A stretch of 64,000 nucleotides of DNA from Hydractinia symbiolongicarpus. Taxonomy: Eukaryota > Cnidaria > Hydrozoa > Anthoathecata > Hydractiniidae. Position numbers and translations under genes: made by a program. Below, in pieces: positions 23,570 to 33,599 of the stretch. Within the stretch, counting starts at the first letter, position 1; the number at the start of each line of letters is the position of its first letter. The DNA lies in contig NC_079876.1 in NCBI RefSeq assembly GCF_029227915.1, positions 27,685,828 through 27,749,827 on the forward strand, given 5' to 3'. The notes beneath the pieces were generated by a model, which had not been told where the DNA came from, ran no database searches, and saw nothing but the letters and a program-made list of their open reading frames with translations.

Positions 23570-25089
23570 AACAAAAACTGATGTTACTGACATTCACGAA
23601 GATAAAATACAAGAAGAAGAAGGAGATGCATCAGACGAAGAATTCCTCGTCAATGTATGTTTACCTTGTTCAACAATGTAATGTCTGATGACGAGACAAA
23701 GGAAAGAGAAGATGCTAAGGATTTAAAAGCAAACAACGAAACAGTAGAAAACCAGGCTACGAATTTGAGACGCTCAGAGCAAACAAAACGTGCACCAGCA
23801 AAGTTTATTCCAGAAGGTTATGGAATAACGAAAAAGAAGAAGTTAACAAGGTTTTTATTCCTGTTTAAAGACATGGAGAGCAAGACGTTATAGAAGCGAA
23901 TAAAGCTGAACTTGCCAACTGGAAGTCAACAGAGGCCGTCGACGTTGTTGAAGACAAAGGGAAGAAATTGATTTCAACAAGATGGGTGATCACAGAGAAG
24001 GAAGTTACACCAGGACAGTTCAAACCAAAAGCTAGATTGTGCGCGGTTTTGAGGAAAGCAACGAACTTCCAGTTGACGCACCGACTGCAAGCAAGGCTGC
24101 AATGCGCACAGTTTTAGCAATAGCATCTCACAAGAATTGGTCGTTAGAACACGCGGATGTAAAAGCAGCATTTTCTTCAAGGGCTGAATGATTGATCATG
24201 ATGTATATGTGAAACCTCCTGATGAAGCAGCAATAGGTGACAGAATTTGGCATTTACGAAAAGCTGCATACGGTCTTGATCCAGCAAGAAACTGGTATCT
24301 AACGGTTAGGGAGGTATTGTTACAGCTCGGTTGTTTACAATCTAATCTAGATGAAGCTGTTTTTCGATGGTAAAAGAACAATCAGTCTTATCTCCTACAG
24401 AAATGAGATTGCTTCGAAAAACAAGCAGACAGTTACTATGGATAAGTTCGCAAACACGTCCCGATTTAAGCTTTGATACGCTTGAATTGAGCGCATCTCG
24501 TAATCAAGCTTCAACGAAAACGTCGAAAAGATGTTTGAAGGTCATCAGAAAGGAGAAGGAACGATCTTCATTTTGGTTATTTCGACCAATTGGTGGAAGT
24601 ATTACATTGCATGTTTATGCAGAAGCCGGTTTTTGCATCTTCCAGATGGGATGTCTAGTACAGCTGGTTTTATAATTTTGATGGTCGTTGAAAAAGGATG
24701 TTGCCTTCTCGATTGGGGTTACTCCAAAATTAAACAAAAAGTATCAAGTACACTTGAAGCAGAAATACTGGTATTGAAGGAGTCGTTGAATAATGCGATT
24801 TATCTTCGATCCTTGTTGACAGAATTTGTATTTAATGATTTTGTTCCAAATCGATTTCCGATAATAGCGTTTACAGGTAACAAACCTACAGAACAAAATA
24901 TTAGATCAACAAAACAAGTCAAAGAAAAGGGAGACTTAGAATCGATATTGGAGAAATTCAACGTATGATAACGGAAGGTGAAATTAAATATGTCAAATGG
25001 GTTCCTACAAATGAACAAATTGCTGACGGTTTAACGAAACGTGATGTACTCAAGATGAAAATACTCAAGATGAAACTACTCGATTGGTA
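23570..25089 (+). pseudogene. Ty1/Copia pol remnant (RT and RNase H), broken
   Basis: Pieces in order: an acidic linker (23580-23890), an RVT_2-type RT start (WKSTEAVDVV, ISTRWVITEKE, FKPKARLC) to about 24060, then in other frames SHKNWSLEHADVKAAF and DVYVKPPDEA and LRKAAYGLDPARNWY to 24373. The reading then jumps to LRKTSRQLLWISSQTRPDLSFD (24412-24480), the connection region, and RNase H (LDWGYSKIKQKVSSTLEAE, 24711-24765) and the C-terminal EQIADGLTKRDVL (about 25015-25050). The RT catalytic YVDD block should fall between DEAVF (24362) and LSPTEM (24388) but is absent, so an internal deletion is fixed in this copy. Multiple stops and frame changes. Confidence 0.8.
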
Positions 25090-27985
25090 ACTAAACGTTG
25101 TTTTAATTCATGAACTGTTATTAAACGTTAGTTGAATTATGGACCGGTTAAGGAACTTCAGACTGTTGATGAACCATTCTGATTAATGGACTTTTAATTT
25201 TTATATATACACACATACATATAATCAAGATAATCAATACTGGGTTTTTTAGAGCCTAATGTGTTTTAGGTAAACATCCTACTCAAAGAAATCGACTAAC
25301 TGTCGAAATAAATAGGAATAATTTGCTCTAAATTATTTAGATTTGTGGACAAGAGACAATGTTGGCATTATACTTTATCAATTATTTTTTATTCTTAGGT
25401 ATTCACCTAACTTTTTTTATATGATGGGGAAAAAAAAGTAATGAGAATGACAAAAAGTCAATAAAAACGCTGTATTTTACAATTCCCACCACTTGGAGGT
25501 AAGTGGCGTCATCGGAAATTTTTTTAATTCACAGATAAGGCTACAACCTAAAAAAAGCCATTTATAGTTAATCACGTAGTTATTCAGATGGACTTTTCTA
25601 AATTAAAAAAAGAGCAAAATCACCAAAGCGAGGCTATACCGAAGAAAATAAAACCAAAAAAATTTAAACAGCTTTTTTTCTAAAATCAATCCTTCCCCTG
25701 AACAAATGAAATAAATCAGGATGTTTTATTATAAGTCAGGTTGGTGCACTTTGTAAAATCACTTTTTGGAGACTGTCCGTAAGTTGCCCGAGATGTTATA
25801 TGGCTAATTAGGCTATGATTCTAATTAGGTGATTTATCTCTCCTAAAACACGAACTATCAAAGCTAGCTAGCTTTCAATGCTCCAAAGATATTTTTGATT
25901 GCTCTTCGCACTGTTAGGGGAGCCATACAGGTGTGAAACATTACGTCATTTGGTGAAACTTTTCATAAGAGTGCTGATAAGGCGTAAACGGCAAGACCTT
26001 TAGCCGCATATATACATATAAGGGCGACTTTTCGAATCAAGTTGGCGGTTGTCCTTAGAAACCTCCCGCACCTCCAAAACTTGCAGTGCGTATTCCTGAA
26101 AAGCAATTTCTTTTCGGACAATTAAAAGAAGGTGCTTTTTTTGGGCATTGTTCGGGTCTATGCGGGTTTTTTCAGGCAAATACTTGAAAATTTTTTAAAA
26201 ATGCTGAGATAGCTGGAAAACGCCTGCACTTTTCATATGCGGCTTATCGGCACCCTTGTAAATTTTCTTTGCATCGCGGAGCTTGTTATATATCCGCCAT
26301 TTATGGTACATTTTGTTCTCTACTATTGGTTACACTTTAAAACCATGTGTTTGTGTTTTCCACTTATATCTTTGCTAGATTTGCACATGTGATTTATTAT
26401 AAAGATGACGGTATAAGAAGTGGTATATACACTTTCTGTCTGTCTGTCTGTCTGTTTTCCCCATCTTTCTGAAGTTATAATAGAGCTAACCAGTGAGCTA
26501 AAAACTAAAACGTTTTGATCCTAGCTCACTGTTGTTTTGGTGACTTAAAGTTACACTTAAGCAATAACAAAAATGTTGCTTGTGATGTTCATGACGGTTG
26601 ATCTATAGTACTCATGCTTTGTGTTTCGTTTTATCCTGCAGGTGCTTGGCTTTGTCAAAAACCTCGACAAAATTTAATCAATTTTCGACATGGATATTAA
26701 AACAAGTCCTTTCACAACAAGCAAAATTTGTGTGATGAACAATACTACGACAAAGAGATGCATTTTTGAAAACAATGCAAGATTGACATCATTGTCACAA
26801 AGAGCAAACACCGAATTCAAGTCAACCAAGAAACACATTAATTTCTCAAAGCAAGAAAACACTCGTTGGTTACAACTGTTCATATGGGAAATATTTCCTT
26901 GGGTACCGGGTAAATGTTCCAGCATGATTTTAGGTCGAGATACAGGTTGTTAACAAACTAAACAAAGCAGAAAAAGGCGGGGGAAATTGTTAAATCCGAC
27001 AAGGGTTTTCGTTTTGCTACACGAAAATCCGTATATCATCATACACTGAAATATTCCATTTTCAATAAAGGAGTATGTGTGTGTGCATACGACGTGACCT
27101 ATAAAATTGGTAAAAGGCCCTTTCAAAGCCCTGCAGTATTTAATTATGCATATGATATTTTACCATGTGCAGCAGTCAAGTTTTCTCAGACATCAAAAAT
27201 TCTTATATATCATACTAATGGACCACTTTCTTTAAACAATATAATGTGTCAATTTACTCTGAATGTTCTATAAGATCGTCTTTTTACATCTGGCTTCCTA
27301 GAGATTCTTTAACTTAGATTCACCCTAGTAGAGATCCACAGACCCAATTCAAACTAACTTTCTCAAAAAACTATCCAAATTACAAAGTAAAGCATATACG
27401 AGCACTAAATAGGTATCAAAACCATTTGCTTATGGGTATGCAATTTTGATCTAAAAGTAAAGAAATACACAGTCTATAGGTTATTTCAAAAATTCTCTAT
27501 CTTCCCCAGTTATTACTGGAGAGGCATGAAATGACGTTAAAGTCCTGAATGTCCTAGCCTAGTTAACTAAGCTTTCTTCTTCGAGTTGATAAAATGAGTT
27601 TCTCTCGAACTAAAGCTTAGACGCGAACGAATTACTCAGCGGAAACCGCAAGTTAAAATTGAACAATGTGACTAATCGCTTCAGAGGACATTTTAATTTA
27701 TCCGTGAGTTGTTTACCAAGCTTGGCCAAATCTTACTTTGGTATAAACTTTGTAAAACACTAATGTTTATTGGGGTGAGTGAAACCACTCGCTGGAATTT
27801 TTGGGATGAAAAGGGCTTTACCCGATAATAAACATGTGGGCAGAGAACAATAGAATTGGCCAATCTAAAAACGTGGCCAGATTTTGGCCGCAGAAGAATC
27901 GTTTAAGACCCAGCGTAATTTTTCTCACCTTAACTACTCCGATTTCCTGGTGGTAAGAAAAGTGACGTTGGGTCTCCTGGCTATG
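25090..27985. other. No clear gene
   Basis: AT-rich DNA with two anonymous open stretches. One is 26690-26953 (87 codons, MDIKTSPFTTSKIC...). The other is a longer frame without ATG, 26992-27273 (FRFATRKSVYHH, ending FTLNVL). Neither has a motif I recognise or a second copy in the window. They could be exons or chance. GCTAGCTAGCT motifs near 25868 recur elsewhere in the window. Confidence 0.4.
26437..26457 (+). repeat. (CTGT)n microsatellite
   Basis: Five tandem CTGT units in a short pyrimidine-rich stretch. Confidence 0.9.
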
Positions 27986-27989
27986 AATG

Positions 27990-28440
27990 TCCCTAAATCA
28001 ACCAAAAACATAGTTGTCGAAAAGGTATGGCTTCGAACAGGGTTCAGGAATGTTGATGATGCAGGTGTTGGAAATGTCTCGGCGTGATGGACATCAATGG
28101 GTGGCTGTCCTGCATTGGAAGAACTATTATCATCAGCCTAAGGTTGTGAAGACGCAACAGTGTTGGTCGGTGTATCTGACAGAGGTGCCTGTCGTGTCTT
28201 GTCTGAGGAGTGGTTTGGTTTTTCTGGTGGTGTAATAGATGGTGCGGTGAACACCAGTCATTTATAATTCAGTCCAACGGTATGTTGTATTTACCGGCTC
28301 GTGATGGCACTCTTCTAGAACCATTGATAACAGCCACATATTGGTCATGTTGACGCACTTCAATTACTGATCCAGTTCTGTCCCATCTACGTGGGTAAAC
28401 AGCAGGTTAATAAATTTAAACATGTTTTCTGACACAGTAG
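27990..28440 (-). pseudogene. Ty3/Gypsy integrase C-terminus
   Basis: Minus-strand reading RWDRTGSVIEVRQHDQYVAV followed by INGSRRVPSRAGKYN matches the end of Ty3/Gypsy integrases (W-x-x-x-G-x-V...Y-x-V...R). Proline/serine-rich low-complexity follows to about 27990, as is usual at Gypsy pol C-termini. The integrase core lies at 29815-30640 on the same strand; between them sits inserted plus-strand retroelement sequence (about 28445-29820). Several frame breaks. Confidence 0.65.
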
Positions 28441-28552
28441 GTTTAGTTGCTTTAAATGTTGTGATAACCTGCCCTTGATTAAAGTTCTGTTATCTTTTCA
28501 AATGTGTTGTGTCCTTTTTTTTATTTTTTTATTTTTTAATTAAGTCCTTGTA

Positions 28553-28690
28553 AAAAGGGAGAATTGTGCTTTTAGAGGCATTTTCTCTAGAGGAATATAA
28601 CCCCCTAGCTTATTTCCAAACACCTAAAAGGTTGACTTCATCATTGCGGTGGCTAGCCACCTCTTTGTAAATTATTTTCTCAACATTAGC
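28553..28690 (+). ncRNA. Retroelement RNA module C (copy 1)
   Basis: Starts AAAAAGGGAGAATTGTG, then hairpin CTAGAGG-AATATAA-CCCCCTAG, and ends with hairpin GGTGGCTAGCCACC followed by TCTTTGTAAATTA. Similarity to the other copies stops there, so it probably marks the 3' end of the element. Copies: 29398, 31997, 33107, 51400 and 51833. Confidence 0.6.
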
Positions 28691-28782
28691 CATGTGACAG
28701 CGTCATAGTGCTTTCTCTCCGTCCTCAAGGATAATCAGGTAGGATTAGGGAGATATTTACTAGGTAAGATCAGAATAAAGTT

Positions 28783-28905
28783 CTTGATGGGTTGACCAAT
28801 GCAGGCCATTATTGGGCCCATATCAAAGATCGGACCACAAACTCTTGGTACCTCTGCAATGAAAAGGCAATAAGCAAAGTGGATCCAAGAACGCTCAACA
28901 GCACT
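28783..28905 (+). pseudogene. USP (peptidase C19) His-box fragment
   Basis: Encodes LTNAGHYWAHIKDRTTNSWY then LCNEKAISKVDP, matching the His box and end of the USP domains at 37675 and 39755 in this window. The GHYWAH histidine is the catalytic base of the family. Everything upstream is missing, and the frame runs on into module A. The piece lies inside the Gypsy integrase gene, in opposite orientation. Confidence 0.75.
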
Positions 28906-28995
28906 AGTTTACCATTAATACCCAGGCATTTTACCGTTAATACCCAGAGGGTAAAGAGTTCAGCTCACTCTTCTCTGGTAAGTTATAAGAAACTT

Positions 28996-29054
28996 AGCAA
29001 GGGGTTTGTTTTTAGCTTGTCTTTGGGCGTAACGACCCCACTTCTTACCCAGTT
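28996..29054 (+). ncRNA. Retroelement RNA module A (copy A1)
   Basis: AGCAAGGGG opens an outer G-run/C-run stem closed by ACCC near 29050. Inside are a short hairpin GTT-TTT-AGC and a hairpin GGG...CCC with the conserved loop GTAACGA. Nine copies in the window share this layout. Confidence 0.7.
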
Positions 29055-29160
29055 CAGTAAGGTGCCCAAGTTTACTTATTTAGTCTTCAGGCTTGACAAC
29101 CATGCTGTCCTTAGTCAAAATATTGACAGGCTGGTCCTCTCTTGACAACCTTTTGTGTAA

Positions 29161-29226
29161 GGCTGAGTGTTTGGGCCCTCTAACACATGTGGATAGCTAC
29201 AGCCAGAGTCACAAGTTCTGGTGCAC
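29161..29226 (+). ncRNA. Retroelement RNA module B' (copy 1)
   Basis: GGCTG...CAGCC closes a stem around TAACACATGTGG; the adjacent hairpin is CCAGA-GTCACAAGT-TCTGG. The copies at 31819, 38143 and 40263 keep the pairing. Confidence 0.55.
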
Positions 29227-29397
29227 AGGAGGGTTTTACTGAATTCCTTTTTATAGTTTTTATTTATATATTTATTTGTATATATATACGTTTTATGTCA
29301 ATATGTGTTGGTTTTTTTGTTTTGTTGTTGCAATATTTGTATTCTCCAGAGGGTTGCTTTTTCAGTTAACTTGGTTGTACAGACCATCCTTATAAAA

Positions 29398-29510
29398 GGG
29401 AGATCTTGCTTTGCATAGAGATCTTTAGAGGGTTTAACCTCTACCACTTAAAATAAAAGGCATTAGACTAGTCGAATCACTACAGCTTGCTGTTTTGTTA
29501 TATCATAATC
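29398..29510 (+). ncRNA. Retroelement RNA module C (copy 2)
   Basis: AAAGGGAGATCTTGC, hairpin AGAGG-GTTTAA-CCTCT and the terminal hairpin CAGC-TT-GCTG followed by TTTTGTTA. Confidence 0.6.
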
Positions 29511-29599
29511 ATTTTTTATATTAATATACTTTTTGACATATGCATTTTTTTATTTGTATTCGATCTGTAAATGGTCCGTTTATGTTGTTAGCTCTGTCT

Positions 29600-29815
29600 T
29601 GTGTTGTATTGTTTGTTATGGAAGGATTGTTTTTTCTCTTTACGATTTTCTTACACATAGTTTTTCGTCCAAGTTGGACAATAATCACGCTTGTAAGAAG
29701 CAAGAAAGTGTATTCAGCACCATCTTCTGGGAGCTGAATCGCAGTTTTGACAACCACTATTTCTGTAGACAATATACTTCTGTGCAGCTTGCTGTATTGT
29801 AAACCTGTTTCATTC
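29600..29815 (+). ncRNA. Retroelement RNA module D (copy 1)
   Basis: Holds GTCCAAGTTGGAC, the GCTTGTAAGAAGC hairpin, AAAGTGTATTCAGCACC and the terminal CAGCTTGCTGTATTGTAAAC. Immediately after (from about 29817) the sequence returns to the Gypsy integrase on the other strand, which places an insertion boundary here. Confidence 0.65.
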
Positions 29816-30640
29816 ACATCATTGCAGGCAAAAGTGTTGTGGCTTAATTCGGTGTATTGCAAAATTGTTGTATGGCGTGTTCGAATGAGTCTGTGTTGAG
29901 ATTTTCTTTGGGACCAGTACTATGCATTAGCATTCGTTTTACAGTTTCTACTTCAACTTCCGCTCAAGAGTTGCTGTAACAGTAGGCTACAGATAACATT
30001 TGGTGATAAACTCCCCAGTTGCGAAGAAATCCTGAGGCGGATGGCGAACATAGTTCCGCTCCACCATCTGTGGCAAATTTGTTAGTCAATTAATCAAATA
30101 ATCCATTCGCTCTGTTACCGCCCTTTTTTCTGCGATTGATCAATTTGAATATCTGATGACGCATACAGCATAATGTCGGTCAATGTAGTGAAGTAAATTA
30201 CTACACAGTTGTTGAATGGGATAGTCTAGATATTGAAGATGTGTCGGTTGTGCTAACTGTTGCAATGGTGCTATGTGGTCACAGCTGTTGCATCCCTGGC
30301 GTAATTTGACGATTTCAGCAGAAAGACCTGGCCAAAAGACAGATGATCCTATTTTCAGGTCCATGGAAGTGACCATGATGGGCAGTATGAAGGCCAGACA
30401 GTGTGTTGGGGCGTAGACATGGTGGGATGATAACCCTGTCCTTGAAAAGTGCATCACAATGTACTGTGGAAAGATGGTCACAGGTCAGGTTGTAAATCTG
30501 GAGACACTGTGCTAAGTCTTTGAGGCTTTCAGGCATACCGGATTTAATCAAATGAACTAATGTTCTCATCTTCACACCAGTGATTGTTGCCTGACAAACA
30601 TTGTCCCTGGTAGTAGATCTCTGGGAATCCAATGCTGTTG
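29815..30640 (-). pseudogene. Ty3/Gypsy integrase core
   Basis: Minus-strand pieces read: the zinc-binding region (HCDALFKDRVIIPPCLR, HTAHHGHFHG, then CNSCDHIAP), VFWPGLSAEIVKLRQGC, DYPIQQLCSN, then the catalytic core with TDGGAEL, FLRNWGVYHQMLSVAY and the Glu in AEVEVETVKRML, ending CNTPN-x-ATTLLPAM. This is the order of a Ty3/Gypsy integrase (HHCC, D, D, E). Frame changes near 30140 and 30315 and at least two stops. The gene is cut at about 29815 by plus-strand retroelement DNA and resumes at 28440. Confidence 0.85.
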
Positions 30641-30904
30641 ATGCAGCAACATATGAGATGTAATCAGGTTATAGTTGTTGGTCTGGAGTAGGATCCCCAG
30701 CAGGGTGTCGTGATAGTGCGTAAAGCACTTGGTTTTTTAAACCAGGGATATGTAGCATGGAGAAGCAATGCTGCAGAGTGTGCTCTTTTAAATTCCGTAA
30801 CCGGTTTTTTGGAATATTGTGGAGGGAATCATTTGTGAAGAGTGGAACACTGGTAACTGTTCATAACCATAACCACCTGTCTTTAGACAAGTATTATAGC
30901 TTGC

Positions 30905-31325
30905 TGTTGTGTCACCTCATTATCAAGTCTCTGACACTGTTTTCTTTGTGTGATGTGGTGTACTGATCGAACCTGAGGAACGGGGGACTGAGTAAGATGA
31001 GTTTCTCTAGTGGTGTCTTTGTTGAGAGCCTGAAAGTCCACGCATCATTTTGCCTTTCTGTTCTTTTTCAGGCATACCATTGTTCTATGATACCCTGTCA
31101 CAGGTTCACCAAGCGGTACCGGTTCGATGACTCCCACCCTGTCACAGGTTCACCAAGCGGTACCGGTTCGATGACTCCAAGGTTGACGTCATGGTCCGGA
31201 TCAATTTTAGCCTGCTTTTGACAATGAATTGAAGCTGGTGTTTCAGAATGAAAGGTTGTCAGTTTCGTGCTGTTGTCAATCACAAGTTTCGTAAGTGATC
31301 CAGACGTCAACATCAAACAAAATTA
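30905..31325 (-). pseudogene. Ty3/Gypsy RT N-terminal region
   Basis: Minus-strand reading DVNLGVIEPVPLGEPVTGW, then WYAxKRTERQNDAW and LLSPPFLRFDQYTTSHKENS matches the start of Gypsy RTs (V-x-L-G-V-I-x-P-V...P-T-x-W, then K-x-x-G-x-x-R). A 46-bp tandem duplication (31092-31183) lies in the middle and repeats the GEPVT coding stretch. The rest of RT, including YxDD, and most of RNase H are absent between here and 30640. Confidence 0.7.
31092..31183 (+). repeat. 46-bp tandem duplication inside the Gypsy RT remnant
   Basis: CCTGTCACAGGTTCACCAAG and the following 26 bases occur twice in direct tandem. It interrupts the RT reading and is a late, local event. Confidence 0.85.
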
Positions 31326-31542
31326 ATTTCATTCTGGCCAGTCAATCACCATCTAAGAAGAGGCATACAACGTGTCCAGGCCTTCTTCACCTTGCTTCCG
31401 ATTGGAAAATACTGTCAGCTTTAGACTCCAATTTAGTTGTTGCGGTTTGAAATTACCCCTGCTGTGTGTTTTACATACAGTTTACCGTTATTCACGAGTT
31501 CGCTCACTCGCCGCTTTCCTAGAAAGCAATTATAAGAAGCTT

Positions 31543-31604
31543 AGCAAGGGGGCTTGGCAATTGCCTTGTCTTTCGGTGTAACGACCCCACTTATAACCCC
31601 AGTT
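31543..31604 (+). ncRNA. Retroelement RNA module A (copy A2)
   Basis: Outer GGGGG/CCCC pairing, variable hairpin GGCAATTGCC (perfect palindrome), then CGGTGTAACGACCCC. The variable hairpin differs from every other copy in sequence but not in pairing. Confidence 0.7.
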
Positions 31605-31818
31605 CTGTAGGGAGGCTAAGTTGGCTCACTTAGTCTACAGGGTTAACGATCCTGCTATACCTGATGTTACGAAGAAGCTATATAAGGGGTTTTCATTTCT
31701 ATCTTTCTTGCTTCCGTGACTTTACATCCACGTTCATTACTCCACTGTCTTCAGGCTGGTCCTGACTTACGGCTGGTCCGAAGCAAATGGCTGGTCCAAA
31801 GCGACAACTACCCGTGTA

Positions 31819-31886
31819 AGGCTGAGTGTTGGGATCCCGTAACACATGTGGAAAGCTATTGCCAGGTTCACAAGTCCTGGCGCTCG
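31819..31886 (+). ncRNA. Retroelement RNA module B' (copy 2)
   Basis: Contains hairpin CCAGG-TTCACAAGT-CCTGG where the other copies have CCAGA...TCTGG, a compensatory G:C for A:T change. Confidence 0.55.
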
Positions 31887-31996
31887 GGTGGTTGTCTACT
31901 CATATTTATAGTTTTATATTTATTTATTTATTTTTATAGTAAATTCTTTGTTGTATTGTTGTCGTTATGTCTGTCTTCTGTTTTCATGTTGTCAGA

Positions 31997-32105
31997 AGGG
32001 AGATCTTGCATTGCGTTTTGATCTTTAGAGGGTGTAACCTCTACAATTTTAACTTCAAGGGTCGTTAGACCAGTTCCATCATCACAGCTTGCTGTCTTGT
32101 TATCT
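31997..32105 (+). ncRNA. Retroelement RNA module C (copy 3)
   Basis: GGGAGATCTTGC, hairpin AGAGG-GTGTAA-CCTCT, and the terminal CAGC-TT-GCTG hairpin followed by TCTTGTTA. Confidence 0.6.
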
Positions 32106-32585
32106 CAAAATCATCCATACATTGCAATAACGCAACTACGCCCAGACGTGTTATTAATATCCAGTTCTTCCAAAACTGTAATTATGGTAGAACTGACTTG
32201 TCCATGTGAAGAGAACACGGAATATTGGCACAAACGAAAGCTTAACAAATATTCTTCACTTTGTTATGCTATGAAAAACAATGGATGGATCGCGCATTTC
32301 TTTGCCATTGAGGTGGGTGCAAGGGGTTTTTGTTCAGAATCAGTAAGGACCTGTTTTCGTCGCCTTGGTTTCCCTAACAAGTCTTTACGTTTCCTATTAA
32401 AATCCCTAACTTTTACCTCCATGAGTGCCTTTTTTTACATCTGGATGTCTCGAAATTCTACCACTTGGGTTGAGCCTGAAAAGGCCCCAATCATTCCTGA
32501 AGTTTCTTCTGTTACAAATATGGAATGTAAGAAATCAAAAGTCATATGTTTTCTTTTTAGAAGAGCTGAGATAAGAATATTTTAA
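32100..32585 (+). pseudogene. RLE-like (restriction-endonuclease-like) domain of an RT protein
   Basis: Open from about 32097 with YIAITQLRPDVLLISSSSKT, IMVELTCPCEEN, then KRKLNKYSSL, GWIAHFFAIEVGARGFC and SVRTCFRRLGF. The order R-PD...V-E-L-T...K...KY...GW...E-V-G-x-R-G-F matches the PD-(D/E)xK-like domain that follows RT in many non-LTR-type proteins of corals, fish and molluscs. It lacks its upstream RT part. The 5' end lies right after a module C terminal hairpin. The frame stays open to a TAA at 32583, before the triple module A array. It is homologous to 36420-36765 and 39225-39480. Confidence 0.7.
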
Positions 32586-32597
32586 CCAGAATGAGTC

Positions 32598-32874
32598 AGC
32601 AAGGGGGCTTGACTACACTCAGTCTTGTCTTTGGAGAGTGACGAACTCCACTTATTACCCCAGTCAAAAATAAAACAAAATCAAATAAAAATTAAGTTAG
32701 CAAGGGGGTTTGATCACACATGATCTTGTCTTTGGAGAGTAACGACTCCACTTATTACCCCAGTTAAAAAAAAATAAACAAAAAAAATATTAGCAGGGGG
32801 GGGGGGGGTTGATCACACAAGATCTTGTCTTTGGAGAGTAACGACTCCACTTATTACCTGAGTTAAAAAAAAGA
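32598..32874 (+). ncRNA. Triple tandem array of RNA module A (copies A3-A5)
   Basis: Three copies at 32598-32665, 32699-32765 and 32792-32874, spaced 101 and 93 bp. Each has outer GGGG/CCCC (the third has a G-run of about 14 and CCTG), a variable hairpin (GACT-ACACTC-AGTC; GATCA-CACA-TGATC; GATC-ACACAA-GATC) and the loop hairpin TGGAG-AGTAACGA-CTCCA. A-rich linkers separate them. Confidence 0.75.
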
Positions 32875-32929
32875 ATAGTACAGTTGAACAGAAAGTGGTC
32901 AAAGTTTACTTTAGGAAGATAGGGATGTC

Positions 32930-33018
32930 TAGTTTCTGCTGATTACCGTCCGCGGACCTCTTCAAGGTGACCCAGCTAGACATCCAGGGTACTTTGGTTC
33001 AGAAATATGGGTCGAAAC
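32930..33018 (+). ncRNA. Retroelement RNA module B (copy B1)
   Basis: Outer stem GGATGTCTAG/CTAGACATCC encloses hairpins GTCC-GC-GGAC and ACCT-CTTCA-AGGT. A second domain with GGGTCGAAACC is closed by GGTA/TACC. Compare 20765-20858 (minus). Confidence 0.7.
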
Positions 33019-33106
33019 CTACCTGCCCTTGGTTAAAGTTCTGTTCATCTTTTCAAATGTGTTGTGTTTATTTTTATATATTTTTTTTTTAATTAATTCC
33101 ATGTAA

Positions 33107-33235
33107 AAAGGGAGAATTGTGTTTTTAGAGGCATTTTCTCTAGAGGAGTACAACCTCTAGCTTATTTCCAAAGGCCTAACAGGTTGAGTTCATCATTGCG
33201 GTGGCTTGCTAACTCTTTGTAAATTATATTCTCAC
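33107..33235 (+). ncRNA. Retroelement RNA module C (copy 4)
   Basis: AAAAAGGGAGAATTGTG, hairpin CTAGAGG-AGTACAA-CCTCTAG, then GCGGTGGCTTGCTAACTC and TTTGTAAATTATATTCTCA, after which copies diverge. An anonymous open frame (33206-33445) starts at this boundary; I do not recognise it. Confidence 0.6.
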
Positions 33236-33599
33236 AAGTGTGAAAGGTGCTGTCCTTGTAGTATTCAAGAATCCACTCTTCCAATTTCTCTTAAGGTGGG
33301 TGTGGTACTTCCGTTAGAAAAAGAGACGGTGCAGACTTTTGGGACAGAAACATTCAACAGGTTGTGCAAATACAGTGTTGACTGTACTGGCACTTATGAA
33401 GGGGAACTTAGCCGATATAATAACAAGATCGACACCTCTTCCTGAGGTGAAATTACTTTGAATCATTGGCTACAAATGTAAATTTTTTTTGTTTCTTGCA
33501 TTGAACCACTGTCGATACCAGAAATACAGAGTATCACGGCTCGCCGTATTTTGATGGCTTATACGGTAGCAGGATTCATTTTCATTATAAAAGGAGTCA

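Noticed and set aside
23311-25089. Complete Copia element with two LTRs
   Set aside because: No 3' LTR match found downstream and gag/protease/integrase absent.
32598-32874. CRISPR-like array (regular repeats with variable spacers)
   Set aside because: Eukaryotic context; the variable parts are self-complementary hairpins inside the repeat, and single copies occur elsewhere.
32930-33018. Hammerhead ribozyme (CTGAT plus GTCC-GC-GGAC)
   Set aside because: No GA after CTGAT and no GAAA at the right place; hairpin order is wrong for a hammerhead.
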